Positions 1-7,390 of a stretch of 49,950 nt of DNA are shown one piece after another (positions within the stretch are counted from its first letter, which is position 1; each line of letters starts with the position of its first letter). The position numbers were made by a program, and so were the translations under genes. Origin of the DNA: Bacteroidota bacterium (GTDB lineage: Bacteria > Bacteroidota > Bacteroidia > J057 > JAJTIE01); contig JAHBTG010000014.1 in assembly GCA_019638695.1 (NCBI GenBank), forward strand, positions 1 to 49,950, written 5' to 3'. A model generated the notes under the pieces. The model was not told the origin of the DNA. It searched no databases and saw only the letters and a program-made list of their open reading frames with translations.

Positions 1-27
1 GAGACCCCGAAATAAATTCGGGGTCTC
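1..27. terminator. Perfect hairpin, probable transcription terminator
   Basis: An 11-bp perfect inverted repeat (GAGACCCCGAA at 1-11, TTCGGGGTCTC at 17-27) surrounds a 5-nt A-rich loop. It resembles the GC-rich hairpin at 13907-13942 that follows a T9SS gene. No clear U tract follows on the plus strand and the minus side lies outside the window, so direction and function are inferred. Confidence 0.5.
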
Positions 28-127
28 CTGCTGTGGGTCCGGAACCCGTTCGGTGTGACGGGTACTTTACGCACATGGTCAGCGCCGCGTATGCGGGCAG
101 ACATGAGCAGATAAAGCCGGTAAACGC

Positions 128-154
128 AAAAACCCGCCGTAGAAGGCGGGTTTT
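128..154 (-). terminator. Rho-independent terminator of the tRNA
   Basis: AAAACCCGCC and GGCGGGTTTT form a strong stem around the loop GTAGAA. Read on the minus strand the stem ends in a run of U, directly after the 3' end of the tRNA at 156. The symmetric A and T flanks would also allow it to work in the plus direction. Confidence 0.8.
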
Positions 155-155
155 G

Positions 156-228
156 TGGGCCTGGTAGGGATCGAACCTACGACCAATTGATTATGAGTCA
201 ACTGCGCTAACCCCTGCGCTACAGGCCC
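156..228 (-). tRNA. tRNA with CAT anticodon (elongator Met or Ile2)
   Basis: On the minus strand a 73-nt cloverleaf can be read. The acceptor arm is GGGCCTG paired with CAGGCCC, the anticodon stem-loop is TTGACTCATAATCAA with anticodon CAT, and the T arm contains GGTTCGATCC. The discriminator base is A and no CCA is encoded. A CAT anticodon fits either elongator methionine or the lysidine-modified minor isoleucine tRNA. The GGTCG variable loop resembles tRNA-Ile2, but I cannot separate the two by eye. Confidence 0.92.
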
Positions 229-332
229 TTCTGCGGTTGCAGGCTGCAAAGATACGGGATGGGCACAAATTGCCAAGTAAAATGCAAGAGAATGTGCCGC
301 CCATCCCGGCGCGCCGGGCGTGGGGGGGGGGC

Positions 333-1616
333 CTATTGCCGCACTATCCGCAGGTGCTGTGGCTGTTTGCCGGGCGCTTGTGCCTCCAGCAGGTATACAC
401 CGGCGGGCAACTGTGCCAGGGAGAGACGGGTCTCCGTGCTGTGGAGCACCACTTTGCCGGTGGCGTCCCGCAGGGTTAGGGTTGCAGGTACCGGGCTGTG
501 TATGGTGATGAGGTCCGTGGTGGGGTTGGGCCATACCCGCAGGTTCCAGGACTGTGCGGCCAGCGGGTGGCGGTCTACAGTGCCGGTGGGCGCCGGTTCA
601 AAGCGCATGACGCGGGCGCTGATGCCTACGGTACGAAGCTGGCTGCTCTCGCTGCCGTCCCACAGGAACAGGCTGTCGGGATTGGTAAAATCGGAATCGC
701 TGAAGAAGGTGATGTCTTCATAGCGGTGCGCCGCGTACAGGTTCAGGGTGTTGATCGCAGCGGGGGCCTGCGCTTTTTCAAAGACTACCGGGTTGTCCAC
801 GGTGCCGCTGGCAATGTCATAGCTGCGGATACGCTCTGAGCGGAAGGTGCTGGTATTGACTTCTCCAAACCATATCTTGTCGTCCACCGGCAGGAAAATG
901 CCATAGGTGTCTATATACGTGGTATCGCTGCGCAGTATGGTGTGGGTAGCGGTGTCCAGTTTGCTCACGATCAGTCCCAGCCCGGTGTAGTCTATGCTTT
1001 GTACATAGAGATGCTCGTCTATCAGCGCCATGGCATTGGGGTTGATGGGGGTGGTGACGGTAGCCAGCGTGTCTTCCGCCAGCAGGTCTATGACTACTAC
1101 CTGGTTGTTATCGCCCAGGAAACCGGGCAGACTCACCCAGGCGCGGTTTCCGGCAATCACAATGGCTTCTGCTTCTGCGGGGAGCTTGTCATCTCCCAGG
1201 CTCCAGAGCTCGGCATAGTTGTTAGCAGGGTCCAGCACCCGCACCCGCTTGGCAGACTGGTAGGAAGTGACCACCAGTTGGTTGTTCCACAGGGCCAGCT
1301 TGCGTGCGCCCAGGTTCTTGAGGGTATCCAGCACCTGTTTGGTGGCGGTGTCTATACGGACGATGCTGCCGTTGGCAGGTGCGCCGCCGCCTACGGCATA
1401 TAGCACCCCGTTGTGAATGAGCAGGTCATTGCCGCCGCCGTCCATGGCGGTCACCTGGGTGTAGGTGTTGCCGGGATACTGCACATAACCTATTGCGCCG
1501 CTGGCGCCGAACGGTCCTTCGTTGAGCACCCAGAGCTTGCCTGCAGGTACCTGGGCAAAGGCGCATTCGCAGAGGCTGATCGCGAGCCCTGTGAACAGAA
1601 TGAGTTTGGAAAACAT
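333..1616 (-). CDS. Secreted beta-propeller protein with T9SS type A sorting domain, behind a cobalamin riboswitch (BtuG-like candidate)
   Basis: The protein of about 427 residues begins MFSKLILFTGLAISL, a signal peptide ending near CAFAQ. This start was chosen because the longer open frame runs back through the riboswitch. Residues about 20-345 contain recurring blade-like segments, such as GKLWVLNEGPFG, NGVLYAVGGG and VRVLDPANN, typical of YncE/DUF5074 propellers. The last 70 or so residues (VWPNPTTDLITI to LRIVRQ) are a T9SS type A C-terminal sorting domain. In Bacteroides, BtuG is a surface propeller lipoprotein that binds vitamin B12. The riboswitch upstream makes a B12 or cobamide capture role plausible, but here export would be by T9SS instead of a lipid anchor. 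That function is inferred. The gene appears monocistronic, followed by a same-strand tRNA. Confidence 0.8.
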   Translation of the reverse strand: MFSKLILFTGLAISLCECAFAQVPAGKLWVLNEGPFGASGAIGYVQYPGNTYTQVTAMDGGGNDLLIHNGVLYAVGGGAPANGSIVRIDTATKQVLDTLKNLGARKLALWNNQLVVTSYQSAKRVRVLDPANNYAELWSLGDDKLPAEAEAIVIAGNRAWVSLPGFLGDNNQVVVIDLLAEDTLATVTTPINPNAMALIDEHLYVQSIDYTGLGLIVSKLDTATHTILRSDTTYIDTYGIFLPVDDKIWFGEVNTSTFRSERIRSYDIASGTVDNPVVFEKAQAPAAINTLNLYAAHRYEDITFFSDSDFTNPDSLFLWDGSESSQLRTVGISARVMRFEPAPTGTVDRHPLAAQSWNLRVWPNPTTDLITIHSPVPATLTLRDATGKVVLHSTETRLSLAQLPAGVYLLEAQAPGKQPQHLRIVRQ

Positions 1617-1777
1617 GGGAATAGAATGGGAAAAAGTGAAACCATGCGGCCTCTGCGGACGGCTGCCGCCCTCATCACCATAGTTTCCTGCTTTGCCATA
1701 CGTTTCCTTACGGAGAAGGAATATTCCGGCAAAAAGTAAAACCACAGCCTGTTGGCGCGCAGGCGCGTTCTGTAATA

Positions 1778-1970
1778 CAGGGCAGGTCTCCTGGCTGGCC
1801 CCCATACAAGCCGCCTTCCCATGTTGCAGCGTATGCACCACAGTGGCTATGACTTGCCTGATAGCAGGGCTTCACAGTTGCGCGACAGCCTCCGATTTGC
1901 ACGGAGTTCCCTTTTCACCTCATACCGGTTCATACCTGTATGAGACACCTTGTATGCCAGTTACCGAAAA
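1778..1970 (-). promoter_or_regulatory. Cobalamin (B12) riboswitch
   Basis: On the minus strand the cobalamin-riboswitch landmarks occur in the right order: AAGGTG near the 5' end, AAAAGGGAA, then the B12-box region GCTGTCGCGCAACTGTGA (about 1873-1889), AGCCACTG, GGGAAGGCGG, and finally CCAGGAGACCTGCC (1781-1795). It ends about 160 nt before the start codon at 1616. That stretch holds a short GC hairpin followed by TTTTACTTTTT near 1730-1765, which could be the expression platform. The class normally represses B12 uptake or synthesis genes when adenosylcobalamin is plentiful. The outer boundaries are approximate. Confidence 0.92.
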
Positions 1971-2051
1971 GAACCACAGCAAAGATACTAAGCATTCTCC
2001 CGCTATCGCCGCTGCTTTGTATACTTGTCCCCCTTTTCGTATTTTTACCAG

Positions 2052-2519
2052 ATGTTGAAACTAATTGCTATCGGAAACCTGGGGGGCGATGCCGAAGTGC
2101 GCGACCTGCCCAGTGGTCAGAAAGTCATCTCGTTCTCCGTGGCGCATACGGAGAAATTCACAGACCGCAATAACCAGTTGCAGGAGCGTACTACCTGGGT
2201 GCGTTGCAGTTATTTCCGTCCCTCGGACAGGGTGGCGGTGGCACAATACCTCACCAAGGGTACGCAGGTCTATGTAGAGGGCACACCCGATGCGCGGGGC
2301 TATACCACCCGGGACGGCCAGCAGGGCGTTTCCCTGGAGCTTAATGTGCGCGACCTGCAATTGCTGGGCACACGCGGCAGCGGTGGGGGAGAAGGCGGCG
2401 GCATGTCTGCCAGCAGTACACGTCCTGCCGGTGGCGGTTACGGTAATATGCCTGCGGCGTCCTCTTCAGCTCCGGAACCTTTGCCCCCTGTGAGCGAAGA
2501 AGACGACCTGCCTTTCTAG
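2052..2519 (+). CDS. ssb: Single-stranded DNA-binding protein
   Basis: The 155-residue protein has an N-terminal OB fold (MLKLIAIGNLGGDAEVRDL; TTWVRCSYFRPSDRVAVAQY; VYVEGTPDARGYTTRDG). A Gly/Ser/Pro-rich linker follows, then the acidic tip EEDDLPF, which matches the canonical SSB tail that recruits replication and repair proteins. The ATG at 2052 is preferred over the in-frame start nine codons earlier because it directly precedes the conserved fold. The gene is divergent from the cobalamin riboswitch. Its stop overlaps the bioA stop by four bases. Confidence 0.95.
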   Translation: MLKLIAIGNLGGDAEVRDLPSGQKVISFSVAHTEKFTDRNNQLQERTTWVRCSYFRPSDRVAVAQYLTKGTQVYVEGTPDARGYTTRDGQQGVSLELNVRDLQLLGTRGSGGGEGGGMSASSTRPAGGGYGNMPAASSSAPEPLPPVSEEDDLPF

Positions 2520-3799
2520 GCAGTGGTACCCGGTTGCCAGCTGGCCGCCATTCCGGCGCGGATCACGGCTGTTGCCCGCTGGATATCCGCCTCCGAACTT
2601 ACGTAGGGAGGCACCAGATAGATCGTATTGCCCAGCGGGCGAATCAGTACATCATGCGCCAGGCACCAGTCATAGATGACGGGTCCTGTATTACCCAGGT
2701 AACCGGTGGACTCACCTACTTCCATAGCCAGTACGCACCCCGTGCGTCTTACGCGGTGAAGCCCCGGGGTCTTTTCCAGCATTTCTTTGGCCGCCTCCAG
2801 CCACTGGGCCAGTTGCCGGCGTTGCAGTGTACAGGCTTCGCCGGTGAGCAGCCGCAGGCTGGCTATGGCCGTGGCACAAGCCATAGGGTTGGCCGTGAAG
2901 CTGTGCCCGTGCAGGAAACTGCGGGATTTTTCGCCCTGGAATGCCGCATGGATCTCCTCCGTGGTGACAGTGAGCCCCATAGGCAGAAACCCGCCTGTGA
3001 GGCCCTTGGAGAGGCACAAGAAGTCGGGTAACTGGCGGATATGATGGTGGGCGAACAATTCCCCGGTACGGCCGAACCCCGTGAATACTTCATCAAAGAT
3101 GACATGGATACCCAGCATATGGGCCACTTCTGCCAGCAGCGCCAGCTTGTCTGCACTATACATGCGCATGCCGCCTGAGCCCATGATCAGCGGTTCCACG
3201 ATAAGGGCTGCCACCCGCTGCGTCTGCACGGCTTCCTGTAGCTGACTGACCAGGGTTTCTGCGTCGGTGTTATCGGGGTCATCCAGCCAGCTCACCTGGA
3301 AAAGCTGCCGCTGGAAAGGGGCGGTGAAGGTGCCGCGGGCAGAGACACTCATGGCGCCAAAGGTATCTCCGTGGTAGGCCGAACGAAAGGCCACAAAGGT
3401 GTCCCGCGCCTCTCCCAGATTATGGAAATACTGCAGGCTCATTTTCAGCGCTACCTCCACGGCCGTGGAACCGTTATCCGAGAAGAAAAAGCGGCTGAAA
3501 TTGGGGTGCAGTATAGTTTGCAGCCCGGCGATCAGTTCCAGGGCAGGCTCATGGGTGAAGCCGGCAAAGATCACCTGCTCCAGCCGGGCGGCCTGTGCGG
3601 CCACGGCCTGTGCGATCTCCGGGTGGGCATGCCCGTGCAGGTTTACCCACCAGGAGCTGATGGCGTCAAATATGCGGCGGCCTTCCGCTGTGTGGAGATA
3701 GGGCCCGCTGCCGTGGGTAACCAGTTGCGTGGGTTGATCCGCCCGGTAAGTGAACGGGTGCCAGATATGGCGGTGGTCAAAAGCGAGTGCGTCTTGCAT
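2516..3799 (-). CDS. bioA: Adenosylmethionine-8-amino-7-oxononanoate aminotransferase
   Basis: This 427-residue class III PLP aminotransferase converts 8-amino-7-oxononanoate (KAPA) to 7,8-diaminononanoate (DAPA), with SAM as the amino donor, in biotin synthesis. Diagnostic features are HIWHPFTY near the N terminus, SSWWVN at 49-54, SDNGSTAVEVA at 107-117, DEVFTGFGRTG at 236-246 and the PLP-binding Lys265 in CLSKGLTGG. The paired Trp residues and the HPFT motif favour BioA over other class III aminotransferases. No other biotin genes are visible here, so it may act with bio genes elsewhere. It converges on ssb with a four-base stop overlap. Confidence 0.93.
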   Translation of the reverse strand: MQDALAFDHRHIWHPFTYRADQPTQLVTHGSGPYLHTAEGRRIFDAISSWWVNLHGHAHPEIAQAVAAQAARLEQVIFAGFTHEPALELIAGLQTILHPNFSRFFFSDNGSTAVEVALKMSLQYFHNLGEARDTFVAFRSAYHGDTFGAMSVSARGTFTAPFQRQLFQVSWLDDPDNTDAETLVSQLQEAVQTQRVAALIVEPLIMGSGGMRMYSADKLALLAEVAHMLGIHVIFDEVFTGFGRTGELFAHHHIRQLPDFLCLSKGLTGGFLPMGLTVTTEEIHAAFQGEKSRSFLHGHSFTANPMACATAIASLRLLTGEACTLQRRQLAQWLEAAKEMLEKTPGLHRVRRTGCVLAMEVGESTGYLGNTGPVIYDWCLAHDVLIRPLGNTIYLVPPYVSSEADIQRATAVIRAGMAASWQPGTTA

Positions 3800-3871
3800 A
3801 CTGCAAAGGAAGTGAAATAGCCGGCAGCCGTGCGCTGCGCACCCATGATGTTGTGCAAATCCAATGGTCTG

Positions 3872-5260
3872 TCAGAAGACCTGCCCAATCCCGAAGAAGA
3901 ATAACCTGTCTTCCCTGGATATTCCATAATCACATGAAATGATCGTTGATTGATTCCATGCAAACCTCAATCCTGCCCCATAGGATGTTCTGATGCGGGC
4001 AAAACTTAACGTTTGCCAGCGGTCTCTGACGGTGCCTGCATCCACAAAAGGAGCTATTCCCAGGGCAAATCGCTGCTTGCCCAGAGTGGTCTCGGCGAGC
4101 CTTACCCTTAGTTCCAGGTTCGTAAACCATAGCGACCTTGCCAGGAACCGGTTGGCCCTGTATCCGCGCAGGGATTGTTTGCCCCCCAGCGCATTGACGC
4201 TGCCGTCCGGAGACCATTGGTCCTGGAACTCAAAGAACGGTGCCTGCGCTCCAAATATATTTCCAACGGCTACTCTCCCGGCTACTACTGTTCTTTTTCC
4301 CCAGGGGAGCTTCTGGTAGAAACGACCCTGGATAAAAAGCTTATCGAACTCAAATTGCGAGGCTATATACTTGCCCGAATACTCATTAGCCGCTTCACAA
4401 TATATGCCGCGTGTGGGATCTGGTTCAAAGTCCCTGGTATCATATATCAGGGCCGTTTGCAGAATGGATACCCAGCCTCCGTGCAGTCCTGAAACGGCGT
4501 CTTGGTCAGAATCTCTCTTTAGCAGAGACCGTCCGTTGGGGGCGACCATGTGGTGGCCTGTTGCGGGATCAATGGCATCGGTTTCCAGGCCTTCAAAGGT
4601 TTTGTAACTCAGGTGTTGAATTTCATATCCACCCATGATGCGCCACTTTCCTTTTCCCAGCGCATAGTCGGCTTTGAGGTTCAGCATAAACTCCGTTTCC
4701 CTGAATCTGTTGGACAGCGCATCCGTTACAAGATCAGACTCACCTGCGTGCCCTTCCCGCAGCCGTTTTCTGGCCCGGTCAAATTCCTTGTAAGCAGAGA
4801 ATGTGGTGTTCTCATCAGATGGCAGATGCAGTTTGCCTAATGTCTTCTCCGTTAGCCCGAAGTATAAATTAGAGGGGTTTTGCTGCGCCTTGAGGTCTAT
4901 CCTGAACCGCCAGCGCGTGCCTTTGTAATACGGGGCATCCAGCGATAGCACCAGTTCTCTGGCATGGGTGGTGTAATATGCCGCATTGGCCTTAAGCTTC
5001 AGCAGATAGGGGGTGTAGGCAAAAAACGGATGATCCCGCCTGCCATTCCAGTATAGGTTGGTCCTTACTCCAAACCCAAAACCCGTTACAGGATCTGACA
5101 AAATATCGGGTATCCCGGTAAAGAATGTGCCCTCCCTCTTTTTTGCCAGGTCCGGGTCAGACATTCGTTTGGACTGGATAAATGAAAGACTGTCTTTCTC
5201 CTGGGCATTGACGGCGGAGCATAAGCATGAAAGTAAACAAACCAAAGATAAACGCTTCAT
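3872..5260 (-). CDS. Omp85-like (BamA/TamA family) outer-membrane beta-barrel
   Basis: This 462-residue protein has a signal peptide (MKRLSLVCLLSCLCSAVNAQ). A short N-terminal part of about 50 residues is too small for a POTRA array. The rest alternates amphipathic strands, with typical surface-antigen phrases such as DPVTGFGFGVRTNLYWNG, AALIYDTRDFEPDP-like turns and a final strand ending RLFFFGIGQVF. The terminal Phe is the outer-membrane beta-signal. Full BamA is about 800 residues, so this is a barrel-only relative of unknown substrate. It lies 60 bp downstream of the histidine-kinase gene. A copy of the putative regulator site (5300-5319) lies in that gap, so the two-component system probably controls it. 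The DNA is AT-richer than its surroundings. Confidence 0.8.
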   Translation of the reverse strand: MKRLSLVCLLSCLCSAVNAQEKDSLSFIQSKRMSDPDLAKKREGTFFTGIPDILSDPVTGFGFGVRTNLYWNGRRDHPFFAYTPYLLKLKANAAYYTTHARELVLSLDAPYYKGTRWRFRIDLKAQQNPSNLYFGLTEKTLGKLHLPSDENTTFSAYKEFDRARKRLREGHAGESDLVTDALSNRFRETEFMLNLKADYALGKGKWRIMGGYEIQHLSYKTFEGLETDAIDPATGHHMVAPNGRSLLKRDSDQDAVSGLHGGWVSILQTALIYDTRDFEPDPTRGIYCEAANEYSGKYIASQFEFDKLFIQGRFYQKLPWGKRTVVAGRVAVGNIFGAQAPFFEFQDQWSPDGSVNALGGKQSLRGYRANRFLARSLWFTNLELRVRLAETTLGKQRFALGIAPFVDAGTVRDRWQTLSFARIRTSYGAGLRFAWNQSTIISCDYGISREDRLFFFGIGQVF

Positions 5261-5299
5261 ATCAGGACCATTCTGGGTATCCTGCGAAGTTTGGGCGTG

Positions 5300-5319
5300 A
5301 TTTGGAAGAAATTCTGAAT
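5300..5319 (-). promoter_or_regulatory. Putative response-regulator operator upstream of the Omp85-like gene
   Basis: On the minus strand the site reads ATTCAGAATTTCTTCCAAAT. It matches the site at 7296-7315 in 19 of 20 positions. It contains two direct half-sites, TTCAGAA and TTCCAAA, with an 11-bp repeat distance, the arrangement expected for an OmpR-family dimer. It sits 40-59 bp before the Omp85 start codon, in the gap after the kinase stop. Binding by the adjacent regulator is inferred. Confidence 0.6.
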
Positions 5320-5320
5320 C

Positions 5321-6604
5321 TCAGAACACCACCGAGAAAGTATGCAGGTTTCCCTCAAAACGATAGCTGACCTGCCAGCCATGGCGGTTGCAGATCTCTT
5401 TGACAATAGCCAGCCCCAGCCCGCTTCCCGAATTGGGGCCTGTGAGCTTTCCAAAACGCTTGAACAATGTGATACCGTCCAGGGCCGAGCTTCCTGAGTT
5501 CGCAAAGATGATTCCGCTTGGATGCAGCGTGATGCGTACGTTGCCATACTCCCGGTTATGCCGAACGGCATTGAGCAACAGATTGTTGAGCAGGACCTCG
5601 AACAAGATCTTATTTCCCTCGATAGTTATATCCGTGAGTTCGGTTTGAATAGGGATTTTTTTGTGATCAAAGTGCTCTTTAAGCTGCTCTATGCAGTGTT
5701 CAATTAATAAGCGAACATTGATAGCTTCCCTGTCGTCAAACTGATGGTTCTCGATCTTTGCCAGCAGCAACAGGTTCTTATTGATCCGGGTGATTCGTGT
5801 CAGCGCCCTGTTGGCTTCCTCAATAATCCGGTATTGGCGGTCTGTCAGCGGTTCTTGCTGCAATAACAGGTCTAGTTTGTTCTTGATGATTGCCAGGGGC
5901 GTTTGCAGCTCATGCGCGGCATTCTCTGTAAATTCCTTCTGCGACGCATACACAGAGATATTCTGCGCGATTAATTTGCTTAATGCGTCGTTCAGTTCCT
6001 CAAACTCAAGCGTGTCTGATTGCTCAAACTCAATGGGTGATTGGGAACTAAGCCTGAAGGTTTTTAGCCTGGCCAGGGTACTCCGGAATGGCTTCCAAAG
6101 CCTGGCGGATAATCTCTTGTTCAGGAGCAGGAAGCCGATAACCATGACCAGAAAGAAAAAGAAGGTTACAATGGCAATTGCCGCCACCGTTTCTTCTGTT
6201 TCTTCGATATTGGTTTCAATGATCAGCTCATAAGAGCTGCCATGGATTTGAATAATCCTGGATAATCCTCTGAACCGGTCAATATCTTTCTGTTCGGTAT
6301 AAGGATTTTGCCTCAGAACCGTGTAGGTACTGTCCGGCCGGGACAGCGTGCCTGTGAGCCTCCTCAGGTTGGTACCTGGTTGTATGGTATTCCAGAGCTG
6401 TATGCTTTCGGAAAGTGCTTCGTTGCTCAGATGCAGCCTGTTCAATCCCTGCGCTGTCCTGTAGGCGATGATCTGATTATGTTCGTCTAATTCTCGCTGC
6501 CATATGCTGTCTACCAGGTAGTAATAGGCAGGGATGCTCGCCATGAGCACCAGCAGTGCATAGAGTGTCAATGGCTTTAATGACTTGCTTAGGAGCTTTC
6601 TCAT
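5321..6604 (-). CDS. Two-component sensor histidine kinase
   Basis: The protein has 427 residues from the ATG that overlaps the regulator stop as ATGA; a second in-frame ATG lies three codons upstream. A transmembrane segment at about 13-31 and another at about 140-162 flank a periplasmic sensor of about 105 residues. Then come a linker, the HisKA motif ENAAHELQTPLAII with phosphoacceptor His231, the N box NLLLNAVRHN, and the ATP lid with NSGSGLGLAIVKEI. It should sense an envelope signal and phosphorylate the regulator encoded immediately upstream. The ligand is unknown. The DNA is AT-rich relative to the flanking genes, which suggests acquisition as a cassette. Confidence 0.93.
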   Translation of the reverse strand: MRKLLSKSLKPLTLYALLVLMASIPAYYYLVDSIWQRELDEHNQIIAYRTAQGLNRLHLSNEALSESIQLWNTIQPGTNLRRLTGTLSRPDSTYTVLRQNPYTEQKDIDRFRGLSRIIQIHGSSYELIIETNIEETEETVAAIAIVTFFFFLVMVIGFLLLNKRLSARLWKPFRSTLARLKTFRLSSQSPIEFEQSDTLEFEELNDALSKLIAQNISVYASQKEFTENAAHELQTPLAIIKNKLDLLLQQEPLTDRQYRIIEEANRALTRITRINKNLLLLAKIENHQFDDREAINVRLLIEHCIEQLKEHFDHKKIPIQTELTDITIEGNKILFEVLLNNLLLNAVRHNREYGNVRITLHPSGIIFANSGSSALDGITLFKRFGKLTGPNSGSGLGLAIVKEICNRHGWQVSYRFEGNLHTFSVVF

Positions 6605-7275
6605 CTTTCCCATTTGTAACCCGTCCCATAGATTGTTTTCAAGTAGTTTCCATATCCTGCTTCATTAAGTTTCTTCTTTAGGTTTTTAATGTGCGCATAA
6701 ATAAAATCGTGATTATCCAGCATATCCGCAAAATCTCCCGAAAGATGTTCTGCCAGGGTGCTTTTGGAAATCACCTTGTTCTTATTTCCCATAAAATACA
6801 TAAGCAGATCAAATTCCTTCCTGGTCAGGGAGATGGGTTCGCCGCTCACCGAGACGGTTTTGGCAAGCAGATCTATCTGCAATTCACTTTGCTGAATAGT
6901 ATTGGCATTGCCAAATTGTTTCCTGCGGATGATGGAATATATCCTGGCGGCCAGTTCTGCGAGGTGAAACGGTTTGGTCAGGTAATCATCAGCGCCCATC
7001 TGCAAACCTTTGACCTTGTCATCCAGGGCGTCTTTGGCCGATACGATAATCACCCCGTCTTGTTTATCCATTCGTTTGATGGCTTCCAGGATCCTGATCC
7101 CATTCCCATCTGGCAGCATGATGTCCAGGATAATACAATCATAATGATAAGCCTCTATTTTATTCAGCGCCTCACCCGCAGTAGGGGCAAACTCACACAA
7201 ATAGCTGCTCTCAGAAAGGTATGCTGCAATACTTTCTGCCAGCTCATATTCGTCTTCAATGATCAGGATCTTCAC
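6601..7275 (-). CDS. OmpR-family response regulator
   Basis: The 224-residue protein has a receiver domain with acidic residues near 8-9, phosphoacceptor Asp51 (CIILDIMLPDGNG), the Ser/Thr switch in VIIVSAKD, and Lys101 in YLTKPF. A winged-helix DNA-binding domain follows (residues about 125-224) and ends with the typical TIYGTGYKWER. Translation appears to begin at GTG (7273-7275). The stop overlaps the kinase start by four bases, so the two are co-translated. The near-duplicate 20-bp sites at 7296-7315 and 5300-5319 suggest autoregulation plus control of the Omp85-like gene. This segment is strikingly AT-rich; one 60-bp line I counted is 28% GC. Confidence 0.95.
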   Translation of the reverse strand: MKILIIEDEYELAESIAAYLSESSYLCEFAPTAGEALNKIEAYHYDCIILDIMLPDGNGIRILEAIKRMDKQDGVIIVSAKDALDDKVKGLQMGADDYLTKPFHLAELAARIYSIIRRKQFGNANTIQQSELQIDLLAKTVSVSGEPISLTRKEFDLLMYFMGNKNKVISKSTLAEHLSGDFADMLDNHDFIYAHIKNLKKKLNEAGYGNYLKTIYGTGYKWER

Positions 7276-7295
7276 CCGTTCAATTTATGAATTCA

Positions 7296-7315
7296 ATTTG
7301 GAAGACATTCTGAAT
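7296..7315 (-). promoter_or_regulatory. Putative response-regulator operator upstream of the regulator gene
   Basis: On the minus strand the site reads ATTCAGAATGTCTTCCAAAT, one mismatch from the site at 5300-5319. The half-sites TTCAGAA and TTCCAAA repeat with 11-bp spacing. It lies 21-40 bp upstream of the GTG start, where an autoregulating OmpR-type protein could contact RNA polymerase. Assignment to this regulator rests on position and duplication only. Confidence 0.6.
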
Positions 7316-7390
7316 GTGATAATCGAGTGCTGCCGCAAGAATATCGGGGTGCTGGCCCGAACCGTAAATCCTTGGGGCATATCATTCGGC

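Noticed and set aside
322-331. A run of ten G near the end of the beta-propeller gene, as a possible phase-variation tract.
   Set aside because: The run lies just beyond the stop codon at 333-335 on the minus strand, so slippage would not change the protein.
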